Shown: positions 48,795 to 61,699 of the stretch, in pieces
Layout of the letters: the number at the start of each line of letters is the position of its first letter
Numbering within the stretch: the stretch's first letter is position 1
NCBI GenBank assembly: GCA_913057135.1
Contig: CAJXNM010000002.1
Span: forward strand, 1 to 64,000
Source of the DNA: an uncultured Halieaceae bacterium
GTDB lineage: Bacteria; Pseudomonadota; Gammaproteobacteria; Pseudomonadales; Halieaceae
DNA length: 64,000 bases
Direction of reading: 5' to 3'
The notes under the pieces: generated by a model
Told to the model about the DNA's origin: nothing
The model's database searches: none
What the model saw: only the letters and a program-made list of their open reading frames with translations
Program-made: the position numbers and the translations under genes

Positions 48795-50018
48795 TTACTC
48801 AATAATTTTAGCGACGACGCCGGCGCCCACGGTTCGGCCGCCTTCACGGATTGCAAAGCGCAGACCATCTTCCATCGCAATCGGCGCAATCAACGTGGCA
48901 ACAATATTGACGTTGTCACCAGGCATCACCATCTCAACACCCTCAGGTAGCTCTACCGCACCGGTTACGTCCGTCGTACGGAAGTAAAACTGCGGACGGT
49001 AGCCCTTGAAGAACGGCGTATGACGACCACCTTCATCTTTCGACAGAACGTATACCTCTGCCTCAAACTTGGTGTGCGGCGTCACTGACCCGGGAATCGC
49101 CAAAACCTGACCACGCTCAACGTCATCACGCTTGGTACCACGCAGCAATACACCGACGTTCTCACCCGCACGACCTTCGTCAAGCAGCTTGCGGAACATC
49201 TCAACACCCGTACACGTCGTCTTCTGGGTATCGCGGATACCGATGATTTCAATTTCATCGCCAACCTTGATAATGCCACGCTCAACACGGCCCGTTACCA
49301 CCGTACCACGACCTGAAATCGAGAATACGTCCTCAACAGGCATCAGGAATGGCTGATCAATCGCACGCTCTGGCTCAGGAATGTAAGAATCCAACGCCTC
49401 GATCAGGTTCTTAACCGCCGTCGTGCCCAGCTCGTTTTCATCTTCGCCGTTCAACGCCATCAGCGCTGAACCGCAAATGATGGGTGTGTCATCGCCAGGG
49501 AACTCGTAGGTATCGAGCAGCTCGCGCAGCTCCATCTCTACCAGCTCTTTCATCTCTTCGAACTCTTCAGTATCAACACCGCCGCAATCTTCTGCCAACA
49601 AGTCAGCCTTGTTCAGGAAAACCACGATGTACGGTACACCTACCTGACGCGACAGCAGGATGTGCTCACGGGTCTGGGGCATAGGACCATCGGTGGCACC
49701 ACACACCAAAATAGCGCCGTCCATCTGGGCCGCACCCGTAATCATGTTCTTAACGTAGTCCGCGTGTCCGGGGCAGTCTACGTGCGCGTAGTGACGATCG
49801 TTCGACTCGTACTCAACGTGCGACGTCGCAATCGTGATACCACGCTCGCGCTCTTCCGGGGCGTTATCGATACCGTCAAACGCTACCGCCGTACCACCAA
49901 ATACTTCTGCAGCCACTCGCGTCAACGCCGCTGTCAGCGTCGTCTTACCGTGGTCTACGTGCCCAATCGTGCCCACGTTGACGTGGGGCTTCGAACGCTC
50001 AAATGATTCCTTCGACAC
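48795..50018 (-). CDS. tuf: elongation factor Tu
   Basis: The 407-residue EF-Tu brings aminoacyl-tRNA to the A site. G motifs [25 protein letters not shown] and NKAD are present, and domains 2 and 3 are intact ([13 protein letters not shown], the end [17 protein letters not shown]). It is about 13 residues longer than E. coli EF-Tu: roughly ten extra follow NKAD ([18 protein letters not shown]) and three lie near [13 protein letters not shown]. The same form occurs, as I recall, in Cellvibrionales. It is the last gene of the str unit. No second tuf copy is in the window. Confidence 0.98.
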   Translation of the reverse strand: MSKESFERSKPHVNVGTIGHVDHGKTTLTAALTRVAAEVFGGTAVAFDGIDNAPEERERGITIATSHVEYESNDRHYAHVDCPGHADYVKNMITGAAQMDGAILVCGATDGPMPQTREHILLSRQVGVPYIVVFLNKADLLAEDCGGVDTEEFEEMKELVEMELRELLDTYEFPGDDTPIICGSALMALNGEDENELGTTAVKNLIEALDSYIPEPERAIDQPFLMPVEDVFSISGRGTVVTGRVERGIIKVGDEIEIIGIRDTQKTTCTGVEMFRKLLDEGRAGENVGVLLRGTKRDDVERGQVLAIPGSVTPHTKFEAEVYVLSKDEGGRHTPFFKGYRPQFYFRTTDVTGAVELPEGVEMVMPGDNVNIVATLIAPIAMEDGLRFAIREGGRTVGAGVVAKIIE

Positions 50019-50045
50019 TGTCAGTCCCTCTTAATGATGTGACGG

Positions 50046-52154
50046 TTAGCCCGTCTGGTTTTTTGAAACAATTGCGTCAGCGACGTTATTCGGCGCTTCG
50101 GCGTACTTTGAAAATTCCATGGTGTAGGTGGCACGACCCTGAGTCGCCGAACGCAGGTCGGTCGCGTAGCCGAACATCTCGGCTAGCGGCACCTCTGCGT
50201 TGATCACTTTCCCAGAAACAATTTCATCCATCCCTAGAATGAGCCCACGGCGACGATTCAGATCGCCCACCACGTCACCCATGTTCTCTTCGGGTGTAAC
50301 CACTTCCACTTTCATCATCGGTTCAAGGAGCACGGCACCACCGTGCTGTGCAAGCTGCTTGGTAGCCAAACTAGCTGCAATCTTGAAAGCCATTTCGTTC
50401 GAATCCACATCATGGAAGGAGCCATCGTAGAGCGTGGCTTTCAAACCCAACAATGGGTAGCCCGCCAAGACACCGTTACGCATTTGCTCTTCGATGCCTT
50501 TCTGAATAGCTGGAATGTACTCTTTGGGTACAACGCCACCCACGATCTCGTTGTGGAACTCGAGGCTATCGGCGTTTTCATCATCGGCGGGCTCGAAACG
50601 CACCCAAACATGTCCGTACTGGCCACGGCCACCGGACTGACGCACGAATTTACCCTCGATCTCGGCAGAGTTACGGATGCGTTCTCGGTAGGCAACTTGC
50701 GGCTTACCGATGTTTGCCTCGACGCTAAACTCCCGGCGCATACGATCGACGATGATATCGAGGTGTAATTCCCCCATACCTGAAATAATGGTTTGTCCGG
50801 TTTCCTCGTCGGTTTTGACCCGGAACGAGGGATCTTCCTGAGCAAGTTTACCCAGGGCTACGCCCATCTTATCTTGATCTGCCTGAGATCGCGGCTCAAC
50901 GGCCACGGAGATCACCGGCTCAGGAAACTCCATGCGCTCGAGGATCACAGGCTGATTGGCGTCACACAAGGTATCCCCTGTGGTCACATCTTTGAGCCCG
51001 ATAGCAGCGGCGATATCGCCCGAGAGCACCTCTTTAATCTCTTCACGACTGTTGGCGTGCATTTGGACCATGCGGCCAACGCGTTCTTTTCGACCTTTCA
51101 CCGAGTTGTAAATCGCCGTGCCGCTCTCGAGCTTGCCTGAGTAGACCCTGAAAAAGGTGAGTGTGCCCACGAAGGGGTCAGTCGCAATCTTAAACGCCAG
51201 GGCGGCAAAGGGTTCATCATCACCCGCGCGCCGCTCGGCAACGGTTTCACCGTCTTCCAAGGTGCCTTCGATTGCTTTCACCTCGGTAGGAGATGGCAAG
51301 TATTCGATGACAGCGTCGAGCACTGCTTGTACACCTTTATTCTTAAAGGCTGAGCCACCCAGTACAGGTACTATTTCGTTGGCAAGGGTCCTTGCTCGCA
51401 ACCCGCGCTTGATATCGTCTTCCGATAGATCGCCCTCTTCGAGGTAGCGATCCATCAGTTCGTCGTTAGCCTCCGCAGCCGCCTCAACCATGGCCTCGCG
51501 CATGGCTTCAACGCTGTCAGTCATATGATCAGGAACATCGCCGTACTCAAAGGTCATGCCTTTGTCAGCTTCGTTCCAATATATGGCTTTGCGCTTAACC
51601 AGATCGACCACACCTTCAAAGTCGTCTTCAGCGCCGATGGTCATCTGGATCGGAACGGCCTGGCATGCAAGTCGCTCACGCAACTGCTCGACCACACGCA
51701 TAAAATCAGCGCCGGCACGATCCATCTTGTTGACGAACACCATGCGTGGCACTTCATATTTGTTGGCCTGACGCCATACGGTTTCGGTCTGAGGTTGCAC
51801 ACCAGAGGAGCCACATAAAACCACAACCGCCCCGTCTAACACGCGCAATGAACGCTCCACCTCAATCGTGAAGTCAACGTGTCCGGGGGTATCGATAATA
51901 TTGACGCGATGCTGCTCGAACTGCTGGTTCATGCCAGCCCAGAAGCAGGTAGTAGCCGCAGAGGTAATGGTGATACCTCGCTCCTGCTCCTGCTCCATCC
52001 AGTCCATGGTGGCGGCACCATCATGGACCTCGCCGATCTTGTGGGATAAGCCCGTGTAAAACAGCACCCGCTCGGTGGTGGTGGTTTTACCCGCGTCGAC
52101 GTGCGCACAAATACCGATATTTCGGTAGCGTTGTATCGGAGTCTTGCGGGCCAC
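50046..52154 (-). CDS. fusA: elongation factor G
   Basis: The 702-residue translocase EF-G has the G domain ([38 protein letters not shown]) and domains II-V, with [14 protein letters not shown] in domain IV and [14 protein letters not shown] in domain V. The length matches the canonical ribosomal EF-G. It lies between rpsG and tuf. Confidence 0.98.
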   Translation of the reverse strand: MARKTPIQRYRNIGICAHVDAGKTTTTERVLFYTGLSHKIGEVHDGAATMDWMEQEQERGITITSAATTCFWAGMNQQFEQHRVNIIDTPGHVDFTIEVERSLRVLDGAVVVLCGSSGVQPQTETVWRQANKYEVPRMVFVNKMDRAGADFMRVVEQLRERLACQAVPIQMTIGAEDDFEGVVDLVKRKAIYWNEADKGMTFEYGDVPDHMTDSVEAMREAMVEAAAEANDELMDRYLEEGDLSEDDIKRGLRARTLANEIVPVLGGSAFKNKGVQAVLDAVIEYLPSPTEVKAIEGTLEDGETVAERRAGDDEPFAALAFKIATDPFVGTLTFFRVYSGKLESGTAIYNSVKGRKERVGRMVQMHANSREEIKEVLSGDIAAAIGLKDVTTGDTLCDANQPVILERMEFPEPVISVAVEPRSQADQDKMGVALGKLAQEDPSFRVKTDEETGQTIISGMGELHLDIIVDRMRREFSVEANIGKPQVAYRERIRNSAEIEGKFVRQSGGRGQYGHVWVRFEPADDENADSLEFHNEIVGGVVPKEYIPAIQKGIEEQMRNGVLAGYPLLGLKATLYDGSFHDVDSNEMAFKIAASLATKQLAQHGGAVLLEPMMKVEVVTPEENMGDVVGDLNRRRGLILGMDEIVSGKVINAEVPLAEMFGYATDLRSATQGRATYTMEFSKYAEAPNNVADAIVSKNQTG

Positions 52155-52187
52155 GGGATCTCTCCAGAATGCGTAAAACGCGAATGA

Positions 52188-52658
52188 TCAGAATCTGAAG
52201 TGAGAGAAGGCCTTGTTGGCTTCTGCCATACGATGCACGTCTTCACGCTTCTTCACCGCGTTGCCTTTGCCTTGAGCGGCGTCGGTGATCTCACCAGCCA
52301 GCCGCTGGCGCATAGATTTCTCGCCGCGATTTCGGGCGTAGTCAACCAACCAACGCATAGAGAGCGCAGCGCGTCGAGCAGGGCGGACTTCTACCGGCAC
52401 CTGGTAAGTTGCACCGCCAACGCGGCGTGACTTTACTTCAACCATGGGCGCGATGTTTTCTAACGCCTCGTCAAATACCTCGAGGGGGTCGCGCTTGGTG
52501 CGCTCTTGGACGATATCGAGTGCACCATACACAATGGACTCGGCGACGGATTTTTTGCCGCTGACCATCACGTGGTTCATGAACTTGGCGAGGGTGGTGT
52601 TTCCGAACTTAGGATCGGGCAGGACTTCGCGTTTAGCGACGACGCGTCTACGTGGCAT
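52188..52658 (-). CDS. rpsG: 30S ribosomal protein S7
   Basis: The 156-residue S7 starts [20 protein letters not shown], contains [24 protein letters not shown] and ends AHF-type NKAFSHFRF. In E. coli S7 represses the str operon by binding the rpsL-rpsG gap; a 113-nt gap is also present here. Confidence 0.97.
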   Translation of the reverse strand: MPRRRVVAKREVLPDPKFGNTTLAKFMNHVMVSGKKSVAESIVYGALDIVQERTKRDPLEVFDEALENIAPMVEVKSRRVGGATYQVPVEVRPARRAALSMRWLVDYARNRGEKSMRQRLAGEITDAAQGKGNAVKKREDVHRMAEANKAFSHFRF

Positions 52659-52771
52659 AACAATTACCTTTTCACTTCAGGTTACCCGGGCACCAAGAAG
52701 GCCCAGCCTTACTGTCAACACATGGCTGACGTTAATGAAGTCGAGCCCCAGCGGGGGATCGACCATGACGA
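52659..52771 (-). promoter_or_regulatory. rpsL-rpsG spacer, candidate S7 control site
   Basis: These 113 bases hold no gene. The E. coli counterpart of similar length is the S7 translational operator. Its sequence was not matched here, so only position supports the role. Confidence 0.35.
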
Positions 52772-53143
52772 TTACTTGGGTCGTTTGGCGCCGTATTTGG
52801 AGCGGCCCTGACGACGGTTGGCAACACCCGACGTATCGAGACTACCGCGCACGGTGTGGTAGCGAACACCGGGCAAATCTTTTACACGACCACCGCGGAT
52901 CAACACTACGCTGTGCTCTTGCAGGTTGTGGCCTTCACCACCAATGTAAGAGGAGACTTCGTAGCCATTGGTCAAACGTACACGACATACCTTGCGGAGT
53001 GCCGAGTTAGGCTTTTTCGGGGTGGTGGTATACACGCGGGTGCAAACACCGCGACGCTGGGGACAAGCTTGCAGCGCGGGTACGCCACTCTTGATCACCT
53101 TGCGCTTGCGCGGCTTACGCACAAGCTGGTTAATGGTTGCCAT
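52772..53143 (-). CDS. rpsL: 30S ribosomal protein S12
   Basis: The 123-residue S12 has [40 protein letters not shown] with the usual Lys of the decoding loop, and [18 protein letters not shown]. The residues commonly changed in streptomycin resistance look wild-type. It is the first gene of the str unit. Confidence 0.98.
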   Translation of the reverse strand: MATINQLVRKPRKRKVIKSGVPALQACPQRRGVCTRVYTTTPKKPNSALRKVCRVRLTNGYEVSSYIGGEGHNLQEHSVVLIRGGRVKDLPGVRYHTVRGSLDTSGVANRRQGRSKYGAKRPK

Positions 53144-53180
53144 TCAAATGCTCCGAATTGTCTGGGGAGTGACCCCAAAT

Positions 53181-53209
53181 AAAAGAGCGCGCATTCTATA
53201 GATGCGCGC
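53181..53209 (-). terminator. probable rpoBC terminator overlapping the rpsL promoter
   Basis: On the transcript GCGCGCAT (53209-53202), loop CTATAGA, ATGCGCGC (53194-53187), then TCTTTTATTT. It lies about 30 nt after the rpoC stop. The right arm contains part of the rpsL -10 box. Confidence 0.6.
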
Positions 53210-53221
53210 ACCCCTAGTCAA
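53193..53221 (-). promoter_or_regulatory. sigma70-type promoter of the str operon (rpsL)
   Basis: TTGACT, 17 bases, TAGAAT, then GCGCGCTCTTTT. Transcription should start near 53186, after the hairpin arm, so the new RNA would not carry the terminator stem. Confidence 0.8.
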
Positions 53222-53239
53222 CGACTTAGCGACTGAACG

Positions 53240-56200
53240 CTATTCGCTCTCGGCTTCCGCCTTTTCCATTTCAACCGCGAAGCTTTCTTGGAACTCTTCG
53301 TCGGACATGGTCAGAGACAGCGCTCCGTCATCGGCACGTTTACGACGCCGCTCATCGTGGTAGGCCAGACCCGTACCCGCAGGAATCAGGCGACCCACAA
53401 TCACGTTTTCTTTGAGACCGCGCAAGTAATCACGCTTACCGGTCACCGCAGCTTCAGTAAGTACACGCGTGGTCTCTTGGAACGAGGCAGCAGAGATGAA
53501 GCTTTCCGTCGCAAGAGAGGCTTTGGTAATCCCCAGCAACTCCCGCTCCGCTGTCGGCGACATCAGGTTCTGGGCCTCGAGTCGATCACACTCCTCAAGG
53601 AATGCGGTGTACTCGACCTGCTCTCCCTTGATAAAGGTCGATTCGCCAGCACCAGTAATAACCACTTTACGCAACATCTGCCGTACGATGATTTCGATGT
53701 GCTTATCGTTGATCTTCACACCCTGGAGTCGATAAACCTCTTGGATCTCGTTAACGATGTACTTCGCCAACTCGGCGATGCCCTTCAACCGTAGGATATC
53801 GTGGGGACTGAGCGGACCTTCGGATACGATTTCGCCCTTCTCGACCTGTTCGCCCTCAAATACCGACAGCTGACGCCACTTAGGAATGAGTTCCTCGTAG
53901 TGATCTGAGCCATCGGGCAGGGTTGAACCATCGGTCGGAGTGATGATCAGACGACGCTTGCCTTTGGTCTCTTTACCAAAGCTCACGGTACCTGAGATTT
54001 CCGCCAAGATAGCGGGCTCTTTAGGCTTGCGCGCTTCGAACAGGTCGGCAACCCGTGGCAAACCACCGGTAATATCGCGCGTCTTAGAACCCTCTTGAGG
54101 AATGCGGGCAATGATATCGCCCACTTCCACGCGGGCACCATCTTCAAGGTTGACCGTTGCCATCGGCGGCAAGAAGTAGTGGGCAGGGACGTTGGTACCC
54201 GCCAAGGTCAGTTCTTCACCGTTCTCATCGATGAGGGTAACCGCAGGCCGCATATCCTTACCCGCAGTAGGCCGCTCACCGCTATCCATCACCGAAATGC
54301 TCGACAGACCTGTAAACTCGTCGGTCTGGCGCTTGATGGTAACGCCCTCTTCCATACCACTGAACTTCACGATACCCGCCACCTCGGTAATGATGGGGTG
54401 GGTGTGTGGGTCCCAGTTGGCGACCACATCGCCGGCGGCACAGGCGTCTTCATCGTGCACTTTAATGACCGCGCCGTAGGGCACCTTGTAACGCTCACGC
54501 TCTCGGCCCACTTTATCAAGCACCGACAACTCACCAGAGCGCGATACCGCAACTAGCGAGCCGTCGAGACGATCGACGGTTTTAATGTTGTGCAGCTTAA
54601 TGACACCGTCGGAGTTAACCTGAATATTGTCTTTCGCTGCCTGACCCGATGCCGCACCACCAATGTGGAAGGTGCGCATGGTGAGCTGAGTGCCCGGCTC
54701 ACCAATGGACTGTGCAGCCACAACACCAATGGCTTCACCGAGGTTAACCTGATGTCCGCGGCCAAGGTCGCGGCCATAGCATGCCGAGCAGATACCGTGG
54801 CGGGTTTTACAGGTAATCGGCGAGCGAACTTCCACTTCATCAATACCCATTTCTTCAAGGCGGTTAGTCCACACCTCGTCAATCATGGTATTGGCTTCAA
54901 GAATCAGCTCGTCGGTGCCTGGCTTGAACAAATCTTTTGCTAGTACCCGGCCCAATACACGATCGGCCAGCGACTCGATGATGTCACCACCGTCAATAAC
55001 CGGCGTCATCAACAGACCTTCATCGGTGCCACAGTCTTGCTCAGTGACCACAACGTCTTGAGCCACATCGACAAGCCGGCGAGTGAGGTAACCCGAGTTA
55101 GCGGTTTTCAATGCGGTATCCGCAAGACCCTTACGAGCACCGTGGGTGGAAATGAAGTACTGCAGTACGTTCAAACCCTCACGGAAGTTGGCCACGATAG
55201 GAGTTTCGATAATGGAGCCATCGGGCTTGGCCATCAAACCACGCATACCTGCGAGCTGACGGATCTGCGCCGGGGAACCACGAGCACCGGAATCGGCGTA
55301 CATATAAACCGAGTTGAAAGAACTCTGCTCTTCCTCCTCACCATCGCGGTTGATGACCGTTTCCTTCGACAGGCTTGCCATCATCGACTTGGCCACTTGC
55401 TCGTTGGTGCGTGACCAAATGTCGATCACTTTGTTGTACTTCTCACCCTGGGTTACCAAACCCGCAGCATATTGCTCTTCGATTTCCTTGACTTCAGCGT
55501 AAGCGCGATCGACGAGCTGCGCTTTCTCGTCCGGAATCTCGAAATCATTAACACCAATCGAAGAACCCGACTTAGTTGAGTACTCATAACCGGTGTACAT
55601 GAGCTGGTCAGCAAAGACAACCGTCGCTTTCAAGCCAACCACGCGATAGCACTGGTTAATGACTTGAGAAATGGCTTTCTTCACCATAGGACGGTTGATC
55701 AAATCGAAAGACAAGCCGGTCGGGACGATGCCCCACAGCAGGGTTCGGCCTACCGTGGTATCGACAATACGCGTGCGCGCAACCCCTTCAGAATCGTAAT
55801 CGGCGACGGTCTCTTCGATGCGCACTTTGATACGCGCCTGCAAATGCACCTGACCGGCGGCATAAGCCCGCTGTACCTCGGTTGCATCAGCGAACACCAT
55901 ACCCTCACCTTGTACATTGACCCGCTCGCGGGTCATGAAATACAAGCCAAGCACCACATCCTGCGAGGGCACAATAATGGGGTCGCCTGACGCAGGAGAG
56001 AGAATGTTGTTGGTTGACATCATCAGCGCACGGGCTTCTAGCTGCGCTTCAAGGGTCAGAGGTACGTGTACTGCCATCTGGTCGCCGTCAAAGTCGGCGT
56101 TGTAGGCGGCACAAACCAGTGGGTGCAATTGAATGGCTTTACCTTCAATAAGCACAGGTTCAAAGGCTTGAATACCCAAACGGTGCAGCGTAGGCGCACG

Positions 56201-57469
56201 GTTGAGCATCACGGGGTGCTCGCGAATCACCTCAGCCAAGATGTCCCATACTTCAGGCGGCTCACGCTCTACCATTTTCTTGGCGGCTTTAATGGTGCTC
56301 GCCAAACCGCGGTGCTCAAGCTTGCCAAAGATGAATGGCTTGAACAGCTCGAGGGCCATTTTCTTGGGCAAACCACACTGATGCAGACGTAAGGTAGGAC
56401 CCGTTACGATCACCGAACGACCCGAGTAATCAACACGCTTACCCAGTAGGTTTTGACGGAAGCGCCCTTGCTTACCCTTGATCATGTCAGCGAGGGACTT
56501 CAGGGGCCGCTTATTCGAACCGGTGATTGCGCGCCCGCGGCGACCGTTGTCGAGCAGGGCGTCGACGGATTCCTGCAACATGCGCTTCTCGTTGCGGACA
56601 ATAATGTCGGGCGCATTCAAATCGAGCAGACGCTTCAGACGGTTGTTGCGGTTAATGACCCGTCGATACAGATCGTTAAGATCGGAGGTCGCAAAACGAC
56701 CGCCATCGAGGGGTACCAATGGACGCAAATCGGGTGGCAGCACTGGCAAAGCATTCAATACCATCCACTCCGGCTTGTTACCCGAGTTGGCAAAGGCCTC
56801 AAGCAGCTTCAGACGCTTGGACAGCTTCTTGATCTTGGTCTCTGAATTGGTCGCCGGAATTTCCTCGCGAAGGCGCTCGACTTCGGAAGCGATGTCGATT
56901 TGCATCATCAGGGCCTGAATGGCTTCAGCACCCATCTTCGCGGTGAACTCGTCACCGAACTCCTCCATGGCCTCGAAGTACTGCTCGTCATTCAGCAATT
57001 GACCTTGGTCGAGGGTAGAAAGCCCGGGGTCCGTCACCACGTAGGATTCGAAGTAGAGAATACGTTCGATATCGCGCAGGGTCATGTCGAGCAGCAAACC
57101 AATACGCGATGGCAGGGATTTTAAGAACCAGATGTGAGCAACAGGGCTCGCCAGTTCGATGTGGCCCATACGCTCACGGCGCACCTTGGCCAAGGCCACC
57201 TCAACGCCACACTTCTCACAAATAACGCCCCTGTGCTTGAGGCGCTTGTACTTACCGCACAAGCACTCATAGTCTTTCACCGGGCCGAAAATCTTGGCAC
57301 AGAACAAGCCGTCGCGCTCGGGCTTGAAGGTCCGGTAGTTGATGGTCTCTGGCTTTTTAACTTCGCCGTAAGACCAAGACCGGATCATCTCTGGGGAGGC
57401 AAGACCGATGCGAATGGCATCGAAATCTTCATTTTTTTCCCTGCTCAGCAGGTTTAACAGATCTTTCAT
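53240..57469 (-). CDS. rpoC: RNA polymerase beta' subunit
   Basis: The 1409-residue catalytic subunit has the N-terminal zinc module ([20 protein letters not shown]), the catalytic [15 protein letters not shown] with three Asp (about residue 460), the second zinc site ([20 protein letters not shown]) and the trigger-loop region [19 protein letters not shown]. The length is near that of E. coli (1407). It follows rpoB after 12 nt. Confidence 0.99.
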   Translation of the reverse strand: MKDLLNLLSREKNEDFDAIRIGLASPEMIRSWSYGEVKKPETINYRTFKPERDGLFCAKIFGPVKDYECLCGKYKRLKHRGVICEKCGVEVALAKVRRERMGHIELASPVAHIWFLKSLPSRIGLLLDMTLRDIERILYFESYVVTDPGLSTLDQGQLLNDEQYFEAMEEFGDEFTAKMGAEAIQALMMQIDIASEVERLREEIPATNSETKIKKLSKRLKLLEAFANSGNKPEWMVLNALPVLPPDLRPLVPLDGGRFATSDLNDLYRRVINRNNRLKRLLDLNAPDIIVRNEKRMLQESVDALLDNGRRGRAITGSNKRPLKSLADMIKGKQGRFRQNLLGKRVDYSGRSVIVTGPTLRLHQCGLPKKMALELFKPFIFGKLEHRGLASTIKAAKKMVEREPPEVWDILAEVIREHPVMLNRAPTLHRLGIQAFEPVLIEGKAIQLHPLVCAAYNADFDGDQMAVHVPLTLEAQLEARALMMSTNNILSPASGDPIIVPSQDVVLGLYFMTRERVNVQGEGMVFADATEVQRAYAAGQVHLQARIKVRIEETVADYDSEGVARTRIVDTTVGRTLLWGIVPTGLSFDLINRPMVKKAISQVINQCYRVVGLKATVVFADQLMYTGYEYSTKSGSSIGVNDFEIPDEKAQLVDRAYAEVKEIEEQYAAGLVTQGEKYNKVIDIWSRTNEQVAKSMMASLSKETVINRDGEEEEQSSFNSVYMYADSGARGSPAQIRQLAGMRGLMAKPDGSIIETPIVANFREGLNVLQYFISTHGARKGLADTALKTANSGYLTRRLVDVAQDVVVTEQDCGTDEGLLMTPVIDGGDIIESLADRVLGRVLAKDLFKPGTDELILEANTMIDEVWTNRLEEMGIDEVEVRSPITCKTRHGICSACYGRDLGRGHQVNLGEAIGVVAAQSIGEPGTQLTMRTFHIGGAASGQAAKDNIQVNSDGVIKLHNIKTVDRLDGSLVAVSRSGELSVLDKVGRERERYKVPYGAVIKVHDEDACAAGDVVANWDPHTHPIITEVAGIVKFSGMEEGVTIKRQTDEFTGLSSISVMDSGERPTAGKDMRPAVTLIDENGEELTLAGTNVPAHYFLPPMATVNLEDGARVEVGDIIARIPQEGSKTRDITGGLPRVADLFEARKPKEPAILAEISGTVSFGKETKGKRRLIITPTDGSTLPDGSDHYEELIPKWRQLSVFEGEQVEKGEIVSEGPLSPHDILRLKGIAELAKYIVNEIQEVYRLQGVKINDKHIEIIVRQMLRKVVITGAGESTFIKGEQVEYTAFLEECDRLEAQNLMSPTAERELLGITKASLATESFISAASFQETTRVLTEAAVTGKRDYLRGLKENVIVGRLIPAGTGLAYHDERRRKRADDGALSLTMSDEEFQESFAVEMEKAEAESE

Positions 57470-57481
57470 ATCCTATCCCCC

Positions 57482-60400
57482 TCAGAAGCCTTCAGACTCA
57501 GACTCGAGATCGATATCGATACCGAGCGAGCGGATTTCTTTGATCAACACGTTGAACGACTCGGGCATGCCGGGTTCCATACGGTGATCGCCATCGACGA
57601 TGTTCTTGTACATCTTGGTACGACCTGCCACATCGTCTGACTTCACAGTCAGCATCTCTTGCAGGGTATAGGCAGCCCCGTACGCTTCGAGCGCCCACAC
57701 TTCCATCTCACCGAAGCGCTGACCACCAAACTGAGCCTTACCACCAAGTGGCTGCTGAGTTACCAGACTGTAGGAACCGGTTGAGCGCGCATGCATCTTG
57801 TCGTCAACTAGGTGGTTCAGTTTCAACATGTACATGTAGCCCACAGTTACCGGCCGCAGGAAGGCGTCTCCAGTACGTCCATCAAACAAGGTCAGCTGAC
57901 CGCTGTCGGGAATGTCCGCCATGCGCAGCAGCGCTTTGATGGAGGCTTCCTGCGCACCATCGAATACCGGCGTTGCCATCGGCACGCCCTTGCGTAGGTT
58001 ATTGGCCAATACCAACAGCTCATCATCAGACAAGCTATCGATGTCGGCGTCCCGTCGAGAGTCGCTCGCGTGGGCGTAAATACCTTTTATGAATTCCCGC
58101 AACTGGGAGATTTTGGCCTGCTGCTCGAGCATGTCGTTAATCTTGACACCCAGACCGCGGGCGGCCATGCCCAGGTGAGTCTCAAGAATTTGTCCCACGT
58201 TCATACGTGACGGTACACCCAGCGGGTTCAGTACGATGTCGATGGGCTCACCCTTCTCGTCGAAAGGCATATCTTCAACCGGCATAATGACCGAGATGAC
58301 ACCCTTGTTACCGTGACGTCCCGCCATCTTGTCGCCGGGCTGAATACGTCGCTTAACAGCCAGGTACACTTTCACAATTTTAAGTACGCCAGGGGCTAAA
58401 TCATCGCCACTCTGGAGTTTGTCTTTCTTGATTTCGAAGCGCTCATCCAGCTGCTTGCTTTGCTCTTCGAGCAAGCGCTGTGCGGAGGCGAGCTGCTCGT
58501 TCAAGCCAGCATCGCTGAGCTTCAACTTGAACCAGCTATCCCGATCCAACCCGGCCAGTACCTCATCGGTCAGCTCGGTGCCCTTGGGCAAGCCCGCACC
58601 GCTTAGGGTCTTCTGACCGCGCAACAATTCCGCCAGACGCGCATAGGTCGCCTCCTCGTAAATACGGAACTCTTCACGCAGGTCCTTGCGATAATCCGCA
58701 AGCTGGGACGCCTCAATTTGCTTAGCTCGGGGGTCTTTCTCGAGCCCATCACGGGTAAACACCTGCACGTCGATGACGGTACCCTTGTAACTAGAGGGCA
58801 CACGCAATGAGGTATCTTTAACGTCGGAGGCTTTCTCACCAAAGATGGCGCGAAGCAGTTTCTCTTCCGGCGTCAGCTGAGTCTCACCCTTCGGCGTGAC
58901 CTTACCTACCAGAATGTCGCCGGCGTCGACCTCGGCACCGATGTAGACAATACCCGACTCATCGAGTTTACCCAGCGCACCTTCGCCCACATTGGGAATA
59001 TCCGAGGTGATTTCCTCAGGACCCAGCTTGGTATCGCGAGCGATACAGGTAAGCTCTTGGATATGAATGGTGGTGAAGCGATCTTCTTGTACGACACGCT
59101 CGGACACCAATATCGAATCTTCGAAGTTATAACCATTCCAGGGCATGAACGCGATGCGCATGTTCTGACCCAAGGCCAACTCACCCAAATCGACCGAAGG
59201 ACCGTCGGCGAGAATGTCACCGCGCTCAACCCGATCACCAACCGCAACGATGGGTCGCTGGTTGATGCAGGTATTCTGGTTCGATCGCTTGTACTTGGTG
59301 AGGTTATAAATATCGACCGGCGCTTCATCGGGACCGACCGCATCGGCATCGACACGCACCACAATTCGGCTCGCATCCACCGAATCAATCACGCCCGCTC
59401 GTTTAGCGACCTCACAAACCCCGGAATCCCGAGCTACATAGCGCTCCATGCCCGTACCCACCAGCGGCTTATCAGCGCGCAGGGTCGGAACAGCCTGACG
59501 TTGCATGTTTGAACCCATTAGGGCTCGGTTAGCATCGTCGTGCTCAAGGAATGGGATAAGTGCTGCAGCAATCGACACCACCTGCTTCGGTGATACATCC
59601 ATGTAGTCGACTTCTGAAGCGGGCTTAACCGTAAACTCGTTCATGTTGCGCACGTTGATCAGATCATCAACGAAGCGGTTGTTTTCATCGAGAGTCGCCG
59701 ATGCCTGAGCAATCACGTGCTCGGCTTCATTAATCGCAGATAGGTACTCGATATCGTCGGTGACAACGCCGTCGACAACCTTTCGGTACGGAGACTCAAG
59801 GAACCCGTACTCGTTGGTACGTGCGTAGGTCGCCAATGAGTTGATGAGTCCGATATTCGGCCCTTCAGGGGTCTCAATAGGACAAACCCGGCCATAGTGG
59901 GTTGGGTGCACGTCGCGCACCTCAAATCCGGCACGCTCACGGGTCAGACCGCCGGGGCCAAGGGCGGACACACGGCGTTTGTGGGTAACCTCGGACAGCG
60001 GGTTGTTCTGATCCATAAATTGAGAGAGCTGGCTTGAACCGAAGAACTCTTTCACCGCAGCCGACACGGGCTTGGCGTTAATGAGGTCCTGCGGCATGAG
60101 ACCTTCGCTCTCAGCCATTGATAACCGCTCTTTGACAGCCCGTTCAACACGAACCAAGCCAACGCGGAATTGATTCTCGGCCATTTCACCTACAGAGCGA
60201 ATGCGGCGGTTACCCAAATGATCGATATCGTCGACGACGCCCTTGCCGTTGCGGATAGCGACCAAAGTGCGCAATACGTCAACAATGTCTTCACGGTCGA
60301 GGGTGCCGCTACCTTCAGAGTCTTCACGTCCGAGACGGCGGTTAAACTTCATACGACCCACGGCAGATAGGTCATAGCGATCGGCAGAGAAGAACAGATT

Positions 60401-61573
60401 TTGGAATAGGTTTTCCGCCGACTCTTTTGTTGGCGGCTCACCGGGACGCATCATGCGGTAGATTTCAACCAGCGACTCCAGTTCGTTTCGAGTACTGTCA
60501 CTGGCAAGGGTGTCGGAAATGAAGGGCCCGCAATCGATTTCGTTGGTGTACAGCGTCTCAATGGTCTCGATGTTGTGCTCGCGCAACTTCGCCAACAGCT
60601 CCTCGGTGATCTCGGTGTTACATTCAACCAAGAGCTCGCCGGTATCTGTGTTTACGACGTTCTTCGCTAATCGGCGTCCGAGCAGATACTCTTCGGGCAC
60701 AGCCAAAAATTCAACACCCGCCTCGTCCAACTGCCGGATATGACGCGCTGTGATACGACGGCCTCGCTCAACAATGACCGTGTCACCCGCCAGAATGTCG
60801 AATGCTGCCATATCGCCCTGAAGACGCTTGGGCACCAATGTCATGGTGGCCGAGTGTTCTTCCCCTAGCTGGAAAATAGTGTTCTCGTAGAACATACCCA
60901 GCATTTCTTCAGACTCGTATCCCAGGGCGCGCAGTAACACCGTGGCGGGCAACTTGCGGCGACGGTCGATACGGGCATACACCATATCTTTGGGGTCGAA
61001 CTCGAAATCGAGCCATGAACCACGGTAGGGAATCACGCGAGCGGAGTACAAGAGCTTCCCTGAACTGTGGGTCTTGCCCTTGTCGTGGTCGAAAAACACA
61101 CCCGGCGAACGGTGCAGCTGCGATACGATGACGCGCTCAGTACCGTTGATAATGAAGGTGCCGTTCTCGGTCATGAGCGGAATTTCGCCCATGTAAACAT
61201 CTTGCTCTTTGATGTCCTTGATGGACTTGGCGGAGGATTCCTTGTCGTAAATTATCAAGCGGACTTTGACGCGCAGCGCGCAGGCATAGGTTGTGCCGCG
61301 CAGCACACACTCATCAACATCAAAGACAGGCTTGCCCAGGGTGTAGTCGACATATTCGAGGGACGCATTGCCGCTGTAGCTGACAATAGGGAATACCGAT
61401 TTGAACGCCGCATGCAGACCGTAGTCGCCGCGCTGATCAACGGGTATCCCGTCCTGGGTAAATTTGCGATAGGAGTCCAACTGGATCGCCAGCAGGTACG
61501 GTATATCCATTACCTTTTCCAGCGAACCGAAATCTTTGCGGATGCGTTTCTTCTCAGTGTATGAGTAAGCCAT
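57482..61573 (-). CDS. rpoB: RNA polymerase beta subunit
   Basis: The 1363-residue beta subunit starts [20 protein letters not shown], at ATG 61573 with GGGGAG 5 nt upstream; a TTG one codon earlier is open. The rifampicin-pocket cluster reads [20 protein letters not shown] followed by [10 protein letters not shown]: Asp, His and Ser at the main resistance positions are wild-type. [15 protein letters not shown] and the C-terminal [15 protein letters not shown] are conserved. Confidence 0.99.
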   Translation of the reverse strand: MAYSYTEKKRIRKDFGSLEKVMDIPYLLAIQLDSYRKFTQDGIPVDQRGDYGLHAAFKSVFPIVSYSGNASLEYVDYTLGKPVFDVDECVLRGTTYACALRVKVRLIIYDKESSAKSIKDIKEQDVYMGEIPLMTENGTFIINGTERVIVSQLHRSPGVFFDHDKGKTHSSGKLLYSARVIPYRGSWLDFEFDPKDMVYARIDRRRKLPATVLLRALGYESEEMLGMFYENTIFQLGEEHSATMTLVPKRLQGDMAAFDILAGDTVIVERGRRITARHIRQLDEAGVEFLAVPEEYLLGRRLAKNVVNTDTGELLVECNTEITEELLAKLREHNIETIETLYTNEIDCGPFISDTLASDSTRNELESLVEIYRMMRPGEPPTKESAENLFQNLFFSADRYDLSAVGRMKFNRRLGREDSEGSGTLDREDIVDVLRTLVAIRNGKGVVDDIDHLGNRRIRSVGEMAENQFRVGLVRVERAVKERLSMAESEGLMPQDLINAKPVSAAVKEFFGSSQLSQFMDQNNPLSEVTHKRRVSALGPGGLTRERAGFEVRDVHPTHYGRVCPIETPEGPNIGLINSLATYARTNEYGFLESPYRKVVDGVVTDDIEYLSAINEAEHVIAQASATLDENNRFVDDLINVRNMNEFTVKPASEVDYMDVSPKQVVSIAAALIPFLEHDDANRALMGSNMQRQAVPTLRADKPLVGTGMERYVARDSGVCEVAKRAGVIDSVDASRIVVRVDADAVGPDEAPVDIYNLTKYKRSNQNTCINQRPIVAVGDRVERGDILADGPSVDLGELALGQNMRIAFMPWNGYNFEDSILVSERVVQEDRFTTIHIQELTCIARDTKLGPEEITSDIPNVGEGALGKLDESGIVYIGAEVDAGDILVGKVTPKGETQLTPEEKLLRAIFGEKASDVKDTSLRVPSSYKGTVIDVQVFTRDGLEKDPRAKQIEASQLADYRKDLREEFRIYEEATYARLAELLRGQKTLSGAGLPKGTELTDEVLAGLDRDSWFKLKLSDAGLNEQLASAQRLLEEQSKQLDERFEIKKDKLQSGDDLAPGVLKIVKVYLAVKRRIQPGDKMAGRHGNKGVISVIMPVEDMPFDEKGEPIDIVLNPLGVPSRMNVGQILETHLGMAARGLGVKINDMLEQQAKISQLREFIKGIYAHASDSRRDADIDSLSDDELLVLANNLRKGVPMATPVFDGAQEASIKALLRMADIPDSGQLTLFDGRTGDAFLRPVTVGYMYMLKLNHLVDDKMHARSTGSYSLVTQQPLGGKAQFGGQRFGEMEVWALEAYGAAYTLQEMLTVKSDDVAGRTKMYKNIVDGDHRMEPGMPESFNVLIKEIRSLGIDIDLESESEGF

Positions 61574-61699
61574 CAATACTCCCCAGCATTTTGGTATCGG
61601 GCGTCCCCGACATTAACCGGCGTCAGAACCGGGAAAGGGCCGGAGCGCAATATGCGCCCCAGCCCTGCGAAGCCCAAACCCGTTGGGCCCAAAAGAAGC
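61574..61699 (-). other. rplL-rpoB intercistronic region with hairpins
   Basis: On the transcript GCCCAA-CGGGT-TTGGGC is followed by GGGGCGCA-TAT-TGCGCTCC. In E. coli this gap holds a partial attenuator and an RNase III site that lower rpoBC output. The hairpins here could do the same; no strong T-run follows them. Confidence 0.45.
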
